From: Pseudeuparius sepicola
Lineage: Eukaryota > Arthropoda > Insecta > Coleoptera > Anthribidae
Reading direction: 5' to 3'
Length of the DNA stretch: 64,000 bases
NCBI GenBank assembly: GCA_963920635.1
Contig: OY987299.1
Location: forward strand, 133,979,373 to 134,043,372
Position numbers and translations under genes: made by a program. The first letter of the stretch is position 1. Each line of letters starts with the position of its first letter. This document shows, piece by piece, positions 43,395-54,800 of this stretch. The notes under the pieces are model-generated. The model was not told the origin of the DNA. It made no database searches and saw nothing but the letters and a program-made list of their open reading frames with translations.

Positions 43395-43699
43395 TATATT
43401 TTTGCATTTTTTTTAATAGAGCAAAAAATTACCATTCCAAAAATATATAACAATTAATGATTTACTTAAGTAGTTATCAATTACTAATAGCTTTTATGAT
43501 TTCATGAGTATAATTGGAAGCGCGCCCTTTCAAAAGTAGGGTTTGGACGGTGAGACAATGAAACAACCGTGAAAAATGCTTACTGTTTCCTGTCAAATTT
43601 TCAGTTAAGCTGTTTTGGCAGTGTAAAGATTTTTCTGTTTTTGTGTAATTTATAAACTTTATAACATACCTACAATGAAATTTGAAAGTTAGGAATTTC

Positions 43700-43940
43700 C
43701 CTTTAAAATAAAAGCCCAATTTATACTCGTGATCTTTCTAGGCAAAATAGAGCTTTCGAAAAAATTATCGATAAAATTTCCGGCACTAGTGATATTACAT
43801 ACGATAATACCACTAGTGGTATAATAAAATTGTATCTCTGAAAATAAAAGCCCAATTTGTACGAGTGGTTTTGCTAATAGGCAAAATAGGGCTTGAGAAT
43901 AAAATTATCTAGAAAAATTTCCGGCACGAGTGGTATTTGT
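43700..43940. repeat. Two-unit direct repeat
   Basis: AAAATAAAAGCCCAATTTAT, GGCAAAATAGAGCTT and ATTTCCGGCACTAGTG occur at about 43708-43800 and again (AAAATAAAAGCCCAATTTGT..., TTTCCGGCACGAGTGG) at 43842-43935. Confidence 0.75.
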
Positions 43941-44340
43941 CGAGATTATTTCACGAATACGATTTAATAATTTCTGTATTAATTTTTTCTATGTTTGCAT
44001 TTCCAAAACGATTCATTTTGAACGAGTTTATTGACAACTTCGACTGTAGCGTTCGAGTAAACAAACATGACGCTTGGGTATCCAAGGCAAATGCGATTAT
44101 ATCTACACCCTGTCGGCGTTGGTTTATTTTCTGAATGTGTCATAAATTTAAACGAAGGCGGAGGTCTAAATAACAAGAATTTAGCAATGTAAAAGTTATA
44201 CAAATTCATTGATATAATGCTTAATAATACCGCAACATAATTTATAAGCTGCATAATTTAGAACAGTGTTAAACACACAAACTTTAAGAAGTAGGTACGT
44301 GTTTGTATCCAACAGATTCGCGGGTGCTAAGCAACGAAGT

Positions 44341-44390
44341 GATAATTTGCACAAGTGCAATTACCGGTAATTGCACTAGTGCAAATTATC
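44341..44390. repeat. 50-bp palindrome centred on ACCGGT
   Basis: GATAATTTGCAC, GTGCAATTACCGGTAATTGC, then the mirror. It is matched in the other arm at 55691-55740. Only the two spacer dinucleotides differ between copies. Confidence 0.85.
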
Positions 44391-44940
44391 GCTAGCAGAG
44401 GCATATCATTGGTTGGATTTTTATGGAAGGAGCTACCTTATTGGATTCAAGCAGTATGAGGGAAATAATCGCTGAAATCCTACTCTCTTAGTTACGTCCT
44501 AGTTACGCTAAACCAATATTGTGGCAGCTAAAACTGATAACCCGATAACTTCTTCACATTAACAAATTTAATATAGGACTAGAATATATGTTTTCAGTTG
44601 ACACATTGATCTTTAAATATCTATTAGCACAAAAAACATATTCAGAACCGAAAGTTTAATCTAAATGACAGCTAGCTGTCAAACTAAATATTTGCAGTTG
44701 TTAAATTCTCTTTTTAAATACAACTCGTGGTATGCCTAATAATAGATAATACCTTTCCTTAATTTATAACTCATTATAATCCCAAAGCTGAAAATACCAC
44801 GACTGCGCAGCACGAGTGGTATTTTCTTAGCATTCGTAAAATTAACGAAAGGTATTATCGATAATAGGCTTGTTATATTACCCCTGAAAATGGGATGAAA
44901 ATTGAGTTTTTGGAAATAAGTCGAAAAAGATCACATCAGA

Positions 44941-46200
44941 TTGTCCATAGAATTGTCTAAACTTTCCCGATTTAACCAACTCTCTATCTCGTGTTTATTT
45001 TTGTTTTTATCTTTTTTATTACCTTAACTACTTAACTTGAATATTTTCAGAAATATTAGAAGACAAAGAAAATGAGATCTTAAGAAACTACTGCAGTTAG
45101 AAAGTCATAATAGTTAAATGGACATTTACTAAATATTATCGTGATGGGGCAAAGCAATTCAATCTGCAGAAGTTTTTCAATCCAACCAAGATCCTCCCCA
45201 GATTTTTAAAACCCACGAAAACTGACGCAAACATTTTCGATTGAAATAAATCCACAACATACGTTCATAATTTACAATTTATTCGCCAGGCAAGCAAAAC
45301 GTACAACATTAGCTGAATCCAGCGAAGACTCTCACATTTTCATTGTATTAGGTACTATTGTTTTTGAAGTAACAGTAATTGTCCATAGAATTGTCTAAAA
45401 CTTTCCCGATTTAACCAACTCTCTATTTAGTGTTTATTTTTGTTTTTCTCTTCTTTATGACCTTACCTACTTAATTTGAATATATTCAGAAATATTAGAA
45501 GACAAAGAAAATGAGATCTTAAGCAACTACCGCAGTTAGAAAGTCATAATAGTTAAATGGACATTTAGTAAATATTATCGTGATGGGGCAAAGGAATTCA
45601 ATCTGCAGAAGTTTTTCGATCCAACCAAGATCTTCCCCAGATTTTTAAAACCAACGAAAACTATCACGAACATTTTCGATTGAAATAAATCCACAACATA
45701 CGTTCATAATTTACAATTTATTCGCCAGGCAGGCAAAACGTACAACATTAGCTGAATCCAGCGAAGACTCTCACATTTTTATTGTATTAGGTACTATTGT
45801 TTTTGAAGTAACAGTAATTGTCCATAGAATTGTCTAAAACTTTCCCGATTTAACCAACTCTCTATTTAGTGTTTATTTTTGTTTTTCTCTTCTTTATGAC
45901 CTTACCTACTTAATTTGAATATATTCAGAAATATTAGAAGACAAAGAAAATGAGATCTTAAGAAACTACTGCAGTTAAAAAGTCACAATAGTTAAATGGA
46001 CATTTACTAAATATTATCGTGATGGGGCAAAGGAATTCAATCTGCAGAAGTTTTTCAATCCAACCAAGATCCTCCCCAGATTTTTAAAACCAACGAAAAC
46101 TATCACGAACATTTTCGATTGAAATAAATCCACACCATACGTTCATAATTTACAATTTATTCGCCAGGCAGGCAAAACGTACAACATTCGCTGAATCCAG
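44941..46200. repeat. Three tandem ~439-bp units derived from the gene D1 3' flank
   Basis: Units start TTGTCCATAGAATTGTCTAA at 44941, 45379 and 45818. Each holds GATCCAACCAAGATC-like sequence and the 3'-UTR end of the D gene (ACAATTTATTCGCCAGGC, GTACAACATTAGCTGAATCC). The third runs directly into the 3' UTR of gene D1. In the partner arm (54700-55140) there is one full unit plus a decayed one at 55783-55995. Confidence 0.88.
46156..46161 (-). terminator. Polyadenylation signal of gene D1
   Basis: AATAAA on the minus strand 101 nt after the stop, conserved in gene D2 and in the remnant D3. Confidence 0.68.
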
Positions 46201-46261
46201 CGAAGACTCCCACATTTTCCCAACCCCCGAACAACTTCTTCTTCTATATTCTGTCGCCGGT

Positions 46262-46438
46262 TCAGCCCCAGAGGTGACCGTGATGTCCGAGGACGACGCC
46301 ATGATGGGCGACGACTCCAACTGGAGCGGCCACTGCTACGGCTGGAGCTGCGATGATGGCCCCATGGCCCCAGCTGGGGTACGCCACGGCCGAGGCGATC
46401 GCCAGCGCTACGAACACAACGAACACGAGGAATTTCAT
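46262..46438 (-). CDS. Short secreted His/Gly peptide precursor, subfamily D, member 1
   Basis: 58 residues on the minus strand. The signal peptide is 1-19 (Met-Lys-Phe, long Val/Phe core, Ser-Ala-Val-Ala). A single dipeptide Tyr-Pro follows, then Ser-Trp-Gly-His-Gly, an Ala/Val/Pro stretch, two His-His-Gly blocks and the end His-Leu-Trp-Gly-stop. It shares with the other subfamilies the X-Pro-Ser junction and the terminal Gly, which would give a Trp-amide. The mature part has five or more His and no Lys, Arg, Asp or Glu, so charge and metal binding would depend on His (inference). TATA at 46500-46507. Plus-strand frames 46274-46600 and 46353-46538 are shadows. Distantly like insect short Gly/His secreted peptides; function unknown. 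Confidence 0.84.
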   Translation of the reverse strand: MKFLVFVVFVALAIASAVAYPSWGHGAIIAAPAVAVAAPVGVVAHHGVVLGHHGHLWG

Positions 46439-46499
46439 GGTAATAGGTGGACGGTTGTTGAACTGCGATCAACTGTGGCGTGCAGGTATTGGCGGGTCG

Positions 46500-46507
46500 T
46501 ATTTATA
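46500..46507 (-). promoter_or_regulatory. TATA box of gene D1
   Basis: TATAAATA on the minus strand about 62 nt before the ATG. Confidence 0.7.
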
Positions 46508-46519
46508 CGTTGGACGTCG

Positions 46520-46875
46520 ACGAAGGTCGACGCGATAGATGTTTGTTTTGAGAGATTTTCTTTGTGCGGATTAATCGCGGTTCTTTTGGGAGGTGTGTGA
46601 GGTTGAAAGACGTGAGGAATGCGTAGTAGGCAGTAGATGCAGATAGGTAATTGATTCATGTTTTCTACACACGCTCATTATGATTTTTAATAGCAGGACT
46701 TTAACAGTCGATAGAAAAATTTATTTCAAAATTTTCATGTCAACATAGGTTCGTAAACGCGGTAAATAAAACGCCATTCTGGTTCGGTTGTCTGTATCAA
46801 TCGAATTTAATTTACAACTAGCTGGAAAAACTGGTGAATTTGAAAGGTTTACAAAAAATAGAAATTAAAAAATAT
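46520..46875. other. Upstream region of gene D1
   Basis: No repeat or gene recognised. The inverted duplication does not clearly extend this far beyond the promoter. Confidence 0.45.
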
Positions 46876-46878
46876 ATA

Positions 46879-47893
46879 CAGAGTGAGTTTTTTTCGATGA
46901 CCACTATGGGGATCTCGGAAACTAGCAGAGCTAGAACAAAGGTTAAATGGGGAAAGAATTGCAGTTTTGAATGCTCAATCTAATTCCCCTTTTGGATTTT
47001 TAAAAAAGTTCATGGCTCACTAGATATTTTGAAAAGAGTGATTTTTTAGTTGGATACGAAGAAATAGACCTATTTCCTGGCCGTCCCGATCCCCCGATTT
47101 GTCTGTTTTGGATTTCTTTTTGTGGGGAACAGTACAAAATAAAGTATGAGACAATTCATGAATTAAGAGCAGCTGTTTTAGAAGCAATTGCCAGTATTGA
47201 CAGGCGCTCTCTAAGAAAGGCGACAAATTCAGTTTTAAAAAGATGCAATATTAGCATAAATAATAACGGTGGATTGTTTGAACACCTTTTAAAATATTAA
47301 TAATTTGAATTTGAGTTTTTTAATTTTTGTTTTATTTTGTTACATTTTGTTACCAGCTACAAAAATATTTGAAAGTTTGAAGTATGTCTAATTATAAAAT
47401 AGAATGTAAATTATGAAAATATTCTATTGCTGACTATGTGAATATTAAAAAAAATCAGAAAATTATTAAAATTATTAAAATTATTTTTTATAATAACTAT
47501 TATGCCGAGTATTATATCTTTGGATAGCTCAAAAAATGGCCGATTCGATAAAGCCACAGCCAACTATGATTTTTATTAAAAAAAACATGTCATCTCAAAA
47601 ATCACAAACAACATAAAAAATTGTATTAGATTATCTTATTAAGCACAAAATTATCTACAGTTTTTGTCTCTACAGTTTCTCTGTATAATCAGAAATAACG
47701 GAGCTACAGAGATCTGAAGAAATAGCAAAAATCACTCTTTTCAAAATATCTAGTGAGCCATGAACTTTGTAAAAATCCAAAAGGGGCATTAAATTGAGTA
47801 TTCAAAGCCGCAATTCTTTCCCCATTTAACCTTTGTTCTAGCTCTGCTAGTTTCCGAGATCCCCATAGTGGTCATCGAAAAAGACTCAGCCTG
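46879..47893. mobile_element. Mariner-type element with transposase remnant
   Basis: CAGAGTGAG at the left and CTCAGCCTG at the right, TA-flanked. Inverted ends of ~140 bp pair (GATGACCACTATGGGGATCT with its complement at ~47860). A transposase C-terminal remnant is at 47078-47300. It is the only element of this shape here with visible coding sequence, which ties the CAGGGTG-ended foldbacks to Tc1/mariner. Confidence 0.82.
47078..47300 (+). pseudogene. Tc1/mariner-like transposase C-terminal fragment
   Basis: The frame from 47078 reads Trp-Pro-x-Arg-Ser-Pro-Asp-Leu-Ser-Val-Leu-Asp-Phe-Phe-Leu-Trp-Gly. This is the strongly conserved block around the last catalytic Asp of many arthropod mariner-like (DDE) transposases. 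A stop (47147-47149) and a one-base shift follow, and the second frame (47148-47300) continues Glu-Thr-Ile-x-Glu-Leu-Arg-Ala-Ala to a natural stop. The N-terminal DNA-binding part and first catalytic residues are missing. Dead copy. Confidence 0.8.
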
Positions 47894-48450
47894 TATAATA
47901 TAATTAACTTAGCTGCTATGACTTCTAAAATCGGAAAATGACCTACAAAAAACTCCTCTTGTCTGCGAAAATGGCGGAAAACCTGTTGTTCGTCTTTTTT
48001 TCCTCGTAAAAATAACTAAATTTATATAAAATTTTGTGTAAATATATTACCTTTTTTTCATCCAATGCACCTGATTTTACTTAAATCTGGGAAACAAGTA
48101 GTTTCCGAGATATTCGCATTTTTCGAGGAAAAAACAAAATCTTACGTGGAAAACTTTATTGGTTTTTTTCTCGGTTTAAATGTTGTGCCTGGGCTCATTT
48201 TAACCGTTGAAATGTCTACTTTAAAATTGTATATGTATATACCACGTGCCCACGGATGGAGTTCACATAGGGTGTAAATAACATAATTTAAGTAAATTGA
48301 CGTACTCGATAAAAAGTTTTGCTTGTTCTTTAAATAAGATAGGCAAAGAAATAATTAATTACATTTCTTGTAAAGGGTGGGGTGTTCAAAAAATCGAAAA
48401 AAAACGTAAAATGGGACAAGAGTAAACTCCAAGATATGAAAAAAAGTACT
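47894..48450. other. Gene-free stretch
   Basis: Contains a mariner-type CATAGGGTGTAAATAAC word near 48267. No gene recognised; the 70-codon frame at 48065 has no family features. Confidence 0.45.
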
Positions 48451-50080
48451 TTTTCTACTCCTATGCTAGTAACATATACCTATTAAGTGACGGTTTAGGT
48501 TATAAGTAAGTCCATTGTTACAAACACTGACACGTAGTGACTGACACGTAATAAAAAAAAATTACGTATCTGTTCTTAATTAAAACGCAATTATAAGGGG
48601 TGCCTTGTTAGCGCGGCATCCGCGTCACCATAGCAACTAACCAACATACTAATTGTTGAAAAGGGAAAAAAGTGTATTTCCGTGCAAATAATTTAATTAA
48701 AAATCATGGTAAAGCGCTTTCGGCTGTTAAGCCATCCGCAGTACCACCTAAAAAGAAAGTATGACATAAAATAGGGGGTTGGAAAAAGTTAACTGTGGAA
48801 AAACTAAATTGTTTTAACGTCATGTCATACTCACTTGTCAAGTGTGTACAGGAAAATTGGAGCATAAAGCATTATACAACAGTAAAAACCCATAAAATAG
48901 AAGGTCACACCAAGTCACATTTTAAAAACTTTAAAATACTAACAAATTATACAACTGTGGGCAGCCAAGCTACCCAAATTATTTAAACAAAAGACCAGCC
49001 GAAGTGCCAAATGCATCGTGGAAGGTGGAAGTGAAATTTGAGACATAACCTGTTCGACATCCCGTTGAAGGAACTGGATGTCAGTCGAAAAAGCGCGCGA
49101 GATTTAAACTTGAAAACAAAATGTCATAGGCGGGTAAAAATATTTTATGAAGAGTGAATGTGAAGGATTTGAAGAAATTTAATTCATAAGTTAAGAATTT
49201 ATATTTAATAAATGTTTAATTAATGGTAATGAAAATTAGATAGAAATAGAAAATCGAAAAATTATTTGTTTACATGATAAGCCCAAAAACCCGCCCAAAG
49301 TCCCAAAAACGCGACACGAAAAGAGGAGATAACAGGACAACCCTGTAAGATGAAGAATTTTTCTTGGCCAGGTCAAGTTTAAATCTCGCGCGCTTTTTCG
49401 ACTGACATCCAGTTCCTTCAACGGGATGTCTAACAGGTTATGTCTCAAATTTCACTTCCACCTTCCACGATGCATTTGGCACTTCGGCTCGTCTTTTGTT
49501 TAAATTATTTGGGTAGCTTGGCTGCCCACAGTTGTATAATTTGTTAGTATTTAAAAGTTTTTAAAATGTGACTTGGTGTGACCTTCTATTTTATGGATTT
49601 TTACTGTTGTATAATGCTTTATGCTCCAATTTTCCTGTACACACTTGACAAGTGAGTATGACATGACGTTAAAACAATTTAGTTTTTCCACAGTTAACTT
49701 TTTCCAACCCCCTATTTTATGTCATACTTTCTTTTTAGGTGGTACTGAGGATGGCTTAACAGCCGGAAGCGCTTTACCATGATTTTTAATTAAATTATTT
49801 GCACGGAAATACACTTTTTTCCCTTTTCATCTATATATACGTGCACACAGCCCCGCACTCCTTTATACTAATTGTTGCCTGACAGATAATCAGAAGTATA
49901 GTTTATCTATTATAATAGTTTTTCTTTCGTCGAAGAAAAATTATAATACAAAACTCGAGTTGTAAGCTTATTACATACTAGTGGAATTACAGCACTCGCC
50001 GCTGCGCGGCTCGTGCGCAACTTTTCCACTCATACGCTGTTTACAACTCTCGCTAGGTAATATACTATTAATTGTTTGTA
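48450..50080. repeat. Dispersed repeat, occupied copy
   Basis: 48450-48658 and 49865-50080 together match 50846-51260 almost end to end (CTACTCCTATGCTAGTA ... GCGCGGCATCCGCG ... then CCTGACAGATAATCAGAAGT ... CTCGCCGCTGCGCGGCTCGT). The ~1.2-kb palindrome between them is therefore an insertion. Confidence 0.82.
48659..49864. mobile_element. Palindromic element inserted in a repeat
   Basis: AAAAGGGAAAAAAGTGTATT at the left end pairs with its complement ending near 49830. The arms of ~450 bp (to 49110 and from 49380) are near-identical in inverted orientation. ATACTAATTGTTG occurs at 48646-48658 and 49865-49877, consistent with a target duplication of up to 13 bp. About 34 bp lie between the right arm end and the right flank copy, so the exact ends are not settled. 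No intact gene; frames in the arms mirror each other. Confidence 0.75.
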
Positions 50081-50084
50081 ATCA

Positions 50085-50845
50085 TTAAAATTACTTAATA
50101 ATGCAAATCAAATTATCCCAAGTTAATATTATTAAAAGTTTTATTTCATGAGAATTTCCTACAGGCCTTGTAAAGTATAAATAAAGTCACTTGGAACAGC
50201 ATAAAAACGCTTGGGCGGCGTTTGCTTTGTAAACCAAGACCGAGTCATGGACGGCGCGCGGCCCTTAATAATATTATAAAAATGTTGAAATAATTCAAAC
50301 CAAAGCAAACCAATAATTTTGTTACACACAAAACCACACCACACAAAAATCTATACACAAAACCAGAATCCGTAAAATAAAGCGCAATCCTTATTTCCGT
50401 GCACGGCACTGGTTATACTGGCCTAACTGGCCCACGTCGACACCTGCTCCGTGGATCTCCGAAACGCCGACCAATCGAATCGCTACGCTCGCTTTCTTAT
50501 TGGCTGCCTACTTGACTGGGTCGACGTCGACCGCATAAAAACCTTTGAATTTTATGCGGGTGATTTCTGCTGATAAGTCTGGTGTTTTTACCAGTAGCAG
50601 AGCGTGGTAAATGCTACGAAATAGATCGCGCCTCGTATATCACTGTGTTCCAAAAGCGTTCATTTATACTATACATTTCATCTGAATCACGCTACTAAGT
50701 ACAAAATATGTTCATAAATTCTTTTTTGACATACCTAGTGATTAAATTGAATTGAAGTTTACATTTTGATATGCCAGGATTTTTCTCAACGGGTTTCAAC
50801 AATGATATCAATGTTTGCTTCAGTGTATGCTTTAAATAATATTTT
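50085..50845. other. Gene-free stretch
   Basis: Somewhat GC-richer around 50400-50520 (CCCACGTCGACACC, GGGTCGACGTCGACC) but no gene recognised. Confidence 0.45.
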
Positions 50846-51260
50846 TCTACTCCTATACTAGTATAACATACTTATTAAGTAACGGTTTAGGTTATAAGTA
50901 AGTCCATTGTTACGAACACTGACACGTAATGACTGACACGTAATAAAAGAAATTACATATCTGTTCTTAATTAAAACACAATTATCACGGGTGCCTTGTT
51001 AGCGCGGCATCCGCGCCACCATAGCAACCAACCAACATACTAATAATTGTTGCCTGTCAGATAATCAGAAGTATAGTTTATCTATTATAATAGTTTTTCT
51101 TTCGTCGAAGAAAAATTATAATACAAAACTCGAGTTGTAAGCTTATTACATACTCGTGGAATTACAGCACTCGCCGCTGCGCGGCTCGTGCGCAACTTTT
51201 CCACTCATACGTAATAAGCTGTTTACAACTCTGGCTATGTAATACTATATATCATTTCCC
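50846..51260. repeat. Dispersed repeat, empty copy
   Basis: Unoccupied counterpart of 48450-50080: CCAACATACTAATAATTGTTGCC is continuous here. Confidence 0.82.
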
Positions 51261-51269
51261 CATAGTATA

Positions 51270-51800
51270 TGTGTCTAAAAGTCTGCCCACGCAATCGTAC
51301 CTATTTTCAGCTTTGGCATTATAATTCGTGAAATCAATAAAAGATAATATCGATAATAGGCGTTCCACTTATTATATTACCCTGGAAAATAGCATGTGAT
51401 TCCTTTATGATTCCAAGGAGTTCAGTTTTACCATTTTTCCAGAGATAACCCGAAACTGTCGTGTGGAAGTATTGATTTGACATTATTCCTTTATATTTTT
51501 ATATACTACTACCTACCTACAAGTATTAAATCTGTTGATTAATGGGCCTTGGGCCCTTAAAAATATTGTATAACATTTTATTAGAAAATGGGAACAGTAC
51601 ACACAGAATAAGCAATATCATTTTTTTACCTATGGAATCAGATATACAGGTTTTCCCAACGAAAACTTGACCCCCCCAAAAATTAGAAAAACCAAAAATA
51701 TTTGAATATTCGCCGAGACCCGTCGATTTTTGTTGTTGGGGGGGGGGCTTTTTTGACAGTCAAGCCAATCCGATATGTTCATCCCCCTAATCCCTGCCAA
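51270..51800. other. Gene-free stretch
   Basis: A GATAATATCGATAATAGG word near 51344 resembles sequence near 44868. Poly-G and poly-C runs occur near 51670-51750. The 68-codon minus frame (51630-51836) is not supported. Confidence 0.45.
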
Positions 51801-51807
51801 CCCCAAC

Positions 51808-52785
51808 TTTAAAATTTCGAATGAAACTGCCCCCATTGTGGCGCATCATTTTAAAGCCTTTTTTTATTGCGAATACAGTGATGTATCGTTTTTGGAATTC
51901 TATTGAGATTTGATTTGATTTAAAAACGGAAAGTTAACAATCCACTGTACGCGTAGTAATTTCTACAAAAATGCCCGCCACTAATAAGTTTTTATCTACT
52001 ACACATGACCAAATTACCTAATTTTTATTGACGTGTCGATCAGTTTACAAAAAAGTCACAAATGAAACAGCTGAAGCAAAACAAAAAAAGTTCATACGAA
52101 TTCAAACCTTATATCTTTTTAAAATATGTAACAAAAAGTCACTGCCACAAAAAAAACTTCCCGTTTTGTTGCTTGTAACTACGAAATCGTTAGTTTCAGC
52201 CTTCTATTGAAAGTGGAAACGTATTTTCGAAATGGTTTATTCTATCGCGGAAAGGGTAGAAATTGTTGCAATTTGTTATCGAAATCATGACTGCGCTAAA
52301 GCTACAGCACGAATTGCAACAATGTCTAAACTTTCCGCGATAGAATAAACCATTTCAAAAACACGTTTATACTTTCAATAGCAGGCTGAAACTAACGATT
52401 TCGTAGTTACAAGCAAAAAACGGGGACTTTTTTGTGACAGTGATTTTTTGTTATTTTAAAAAGATATAAGGTTTGAATTTGTATGAACTTTTTTATTTTC
52501 TTCAGCTTTTTCATTTGCGACTTTTTTGTAAACTGATCGACACGTCAATAAAACTAGGTAATTTGGTCGTGTGTACTAGATAAACAACTTATGTTGAATG
52601 GCGGGCATTTGTGTAGAAATTACTACGCGTACAGTGGATTGTCAACTCCGTTTTTAGCCAATAATTCTGTCAAATCTCCACAGAATTCTAAAATCGACAC
52701 ATCACTGTATTCGCAGTAAAAAAGGCTTTAAAATGATGCGCCACAATGGGGGTAGTTCCATTTGAAATTTTAAAGTTGCAGAATA
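51808..52785. mobile_element. Foldback element with ~470-bp arms
   Basis: CCCCCATTGTGGCGCATCAT near 51830 pairs with its complement near 52735. Pairing continues inward through GTACGCGTAGTAATTTCTAC and CGTGTCGATCAGTTTACAAA to ATAGAATAAACCATTTC near 52340. The centre is about 70 bp. No coding capacity. Confidence 0.82.
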
Positions 52786-52789
52786 TGGC

Positions 52790-54420
52790 AACTGTCAAAT
52801 GAAACAAATTTATTTTATAGTTTAAATTGATTTACAGCAATTATTTACACGAATTTAAGTAATAAGTATGGTAAGTCAGCAGTGCCGATTTTGCTTATTT
52901 AAGAATTTGTCGCTATTGCACCTTGTTACTAGGTTCCTCAATCCATTTGTAATACGTATACTTGAACTTTCTTCCCTTGTTGAATGTATCTATCCAAAGA
53001 ACTTTCACAGATTTCGGGATGGACTAATAAGATTACGTTTAGTATTTCTAATTATGTAGTTTTTTTCGGTGTTCATTATACAATTTTTGTAATTTTATTT
53101 CTCTCCCAAGATCCTCACAAACTTAAAATAAACTTGTAGTCGTAGATAAAAACTCTTTAAAAAAAGACCTGACTGAAGCTACCTGCTTAATAATAATTTA
53201 AAATTAACGAAATATGATTTTTGTTGTGAACTACCTACTTATACATAATGCCCACGTAATGGGGATTGTATAGGATTACTAAAGGTGATGCAGGAAAAAT
53301 CTGGTTGCAATTATTGGGACTACTACAGGCGGCCGCATTACCTTCTGAGTATCTGGAAGTTAGAAAACTTCAAAGTTGTGAATTATGATGAGAAATATTT
53401 TGCCTCCTTTAGAATCTATGGCACTGGCATGTCACATAAAACCTGATGGCAGTTGGACACTGACATATAACATAACCTTGTACCAGCCCCCTTGTGGTCT
53501 CCTTGGAGTCGACAGAAAACAAACTTCCCCTCAAGGCTTCACTTTTCCTATGTGATAGACTGTGGCATGCTGGGTCCCCTTATTTTAAAGAGTACCTGAT
53601 CAGGCCAAACCTGTCGAGACATGTGTGTGGCCTGATACTCTCATAGTATACCTACATATGTCCTACAATATCCTATCCAGGGGAAGGTCAGAACTTTTTT
53701 GTAAGTATTTTATTTAAAAAGTAAGATTCGTGTTCTGTAGCCAAATTAATTTAGAAACTTTTTTACTCTTGTTACTTTTTATTTATAAAATTATTTTTTG
53801 GTCCGTTTTTAAATTCGGTTTTTCACACTGACGGTGTCATTTTTGTCACTTTTATATTTTTCTGTTTACGCACTTTTTCCTACATTCGAAGACGATTAAA
53901 TAAAAAAAAATAACCCCTCCTTACCATTTTTAATTTTTAAAGTTTCCCAATATTTTAAACGACTAAAAAATATTTTTGTCATTTGGAGATACATATTCTC
54001 ATTGAATAAGGAATTCCGAATACCTTAATCAATGATATTATGTAGTTAGTAGTATAGCGTTGGATGAGGATACTCTTGAGTCAACGATGTAGCAGAAGTG
54101 AAAAAAAATTCCAAACGTACTGAAATAAATGAACATAGCATATAACATCTAATAAATACTTTGTGTCTCCTAAACCTAAATTGCTATTTTCTATCTTGCA
54201 CAATGAAAATAAGCTTTTAAATAATTATTCAAACCATACTTACTATAGGTATGTATATGTTTTTCAAAAAATTATAACGCATATTTTATTTCCAATGCCA
54301 AAAGTGCCAATCACCGTTTTCGATTCCGCGTAATTGTTTACCCGCGGAGAATGTCGTCGCGCCGCTATCGAACCCTGACAAAGAAATCGGCGCGTATCGA
54401 TCTAAAGTACCAATGGTACG
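52790..54420. other. Gene-free stretch before gene D2
   Basis: The section at 53270-53690 has a less AT-rich composition (GGACTACTACAGGCGGCCGC, CTCCTTGGAGTCGACAG) and could be an old transposon piece, but I cannot place it. No TATA/ORF pair other than gene D2. Confidence 0.45.
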
Positions 54421-54425
54421 ACCCA

Positions 54426-54433
54426 TATAAATA
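54426..54433 (+). promoter_or_regulatory. TATA box of gene D2
   Basis: TATAAATA 69 nt before the ATG, in the same position as in gene D1. Confidence 0.7.
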
Positions 54434-54502
54434 CAGCCCGGCCAACCCTTACGCAGCATACTCGTAGTCGATCGCATCAGTTCAACAACAGTCCGCCCAA
54501 CC

Positions 54503-54694
54503 ATGAAATTCGTCGTGTTCGTCGTGTTCGCCATGTTGGCGATCGCCACCGTCGCGGCTTACCCCAGCTGGGGGCACGGCGCGGTCGTAGCGGCGCCGGC
54601 CGTAGCCACCGTAGCCGTAGCACCGGTCGCCCACGTCGGAGTCGTGGCCCATCATGGCATCGTCCTCGGACATCACGGACACCTCTGGGGCTGA
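54503..54694 (+). CDS. Short secreted His/Gly peptide precursor, subfamily D, member 2
   Basis: 63 residues, the longest member. Signal peptide 1-19 ends Thr-Val-Ala-Ala. Then Tyr-Pro, Ser-Trp-Gly-His-Gly, a Val/Ala/Pro stretch with an extra Val-Ala-Pro-Val-Ala-His segment compared with gene D1, two His-His-Gly blocks, and His-Leu-Trp-Gly-stop. The 14 C-terminal residues are the same as D1 apart from Ile for Val, so the tail is conserved while the middle is variable. AATAAA at 54795-54800. It sits in inverted orientation to D1, 8 kb away. Minus-strand frames (54286-54682) are shadows. Function unknown. Confidence 0.84.
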   Translation: MKFVVFVVFAMLAIATVAAYPSWGHGAVVAAPAVATVAVAPVAHVGVVAHHGIVLGHHGHLWG

Positions 54695-54794
54695 ACCGGC
54701 GACAGAATATAGAAGAAGAAGTTGTTCGGGGGTTGGGAAAATGTGGGAGTCTTCGCTGGATTCAGCGAATGTTGTACGTTTTGCCTGCCTGGCG

Positions 54795-54800
54795 AATAAA
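54795..54800 (+). terminator. Polyadenylation signal of gene D2
   Basis: AATAAA 101 nt past the stop, identical context to gene D1. Confidence 0.68.

Larger units (their letters stand above)
44338..46440 (-). repeat. Inverted segmental duplication, left arm (with gene D1)
   Basis: Matches 54480-55745 in reverse orientation. Shared landmarks are the D gene, its 3' flank, CAGATTGTCCATAGAATTGT, AAATACCACGACTGCGCAGC and the 50-bp palindrome. The left arm is longer because the 3' flank is present in three tandem units. Confidence 0.87.

Noticed and set aside
46274..46600. 108-codon plus-strand frame and its overlaps
   Set aside because: Antisense shadow of gene D1, which is supported by its paralogue D2 and a conserved 3' UTR.
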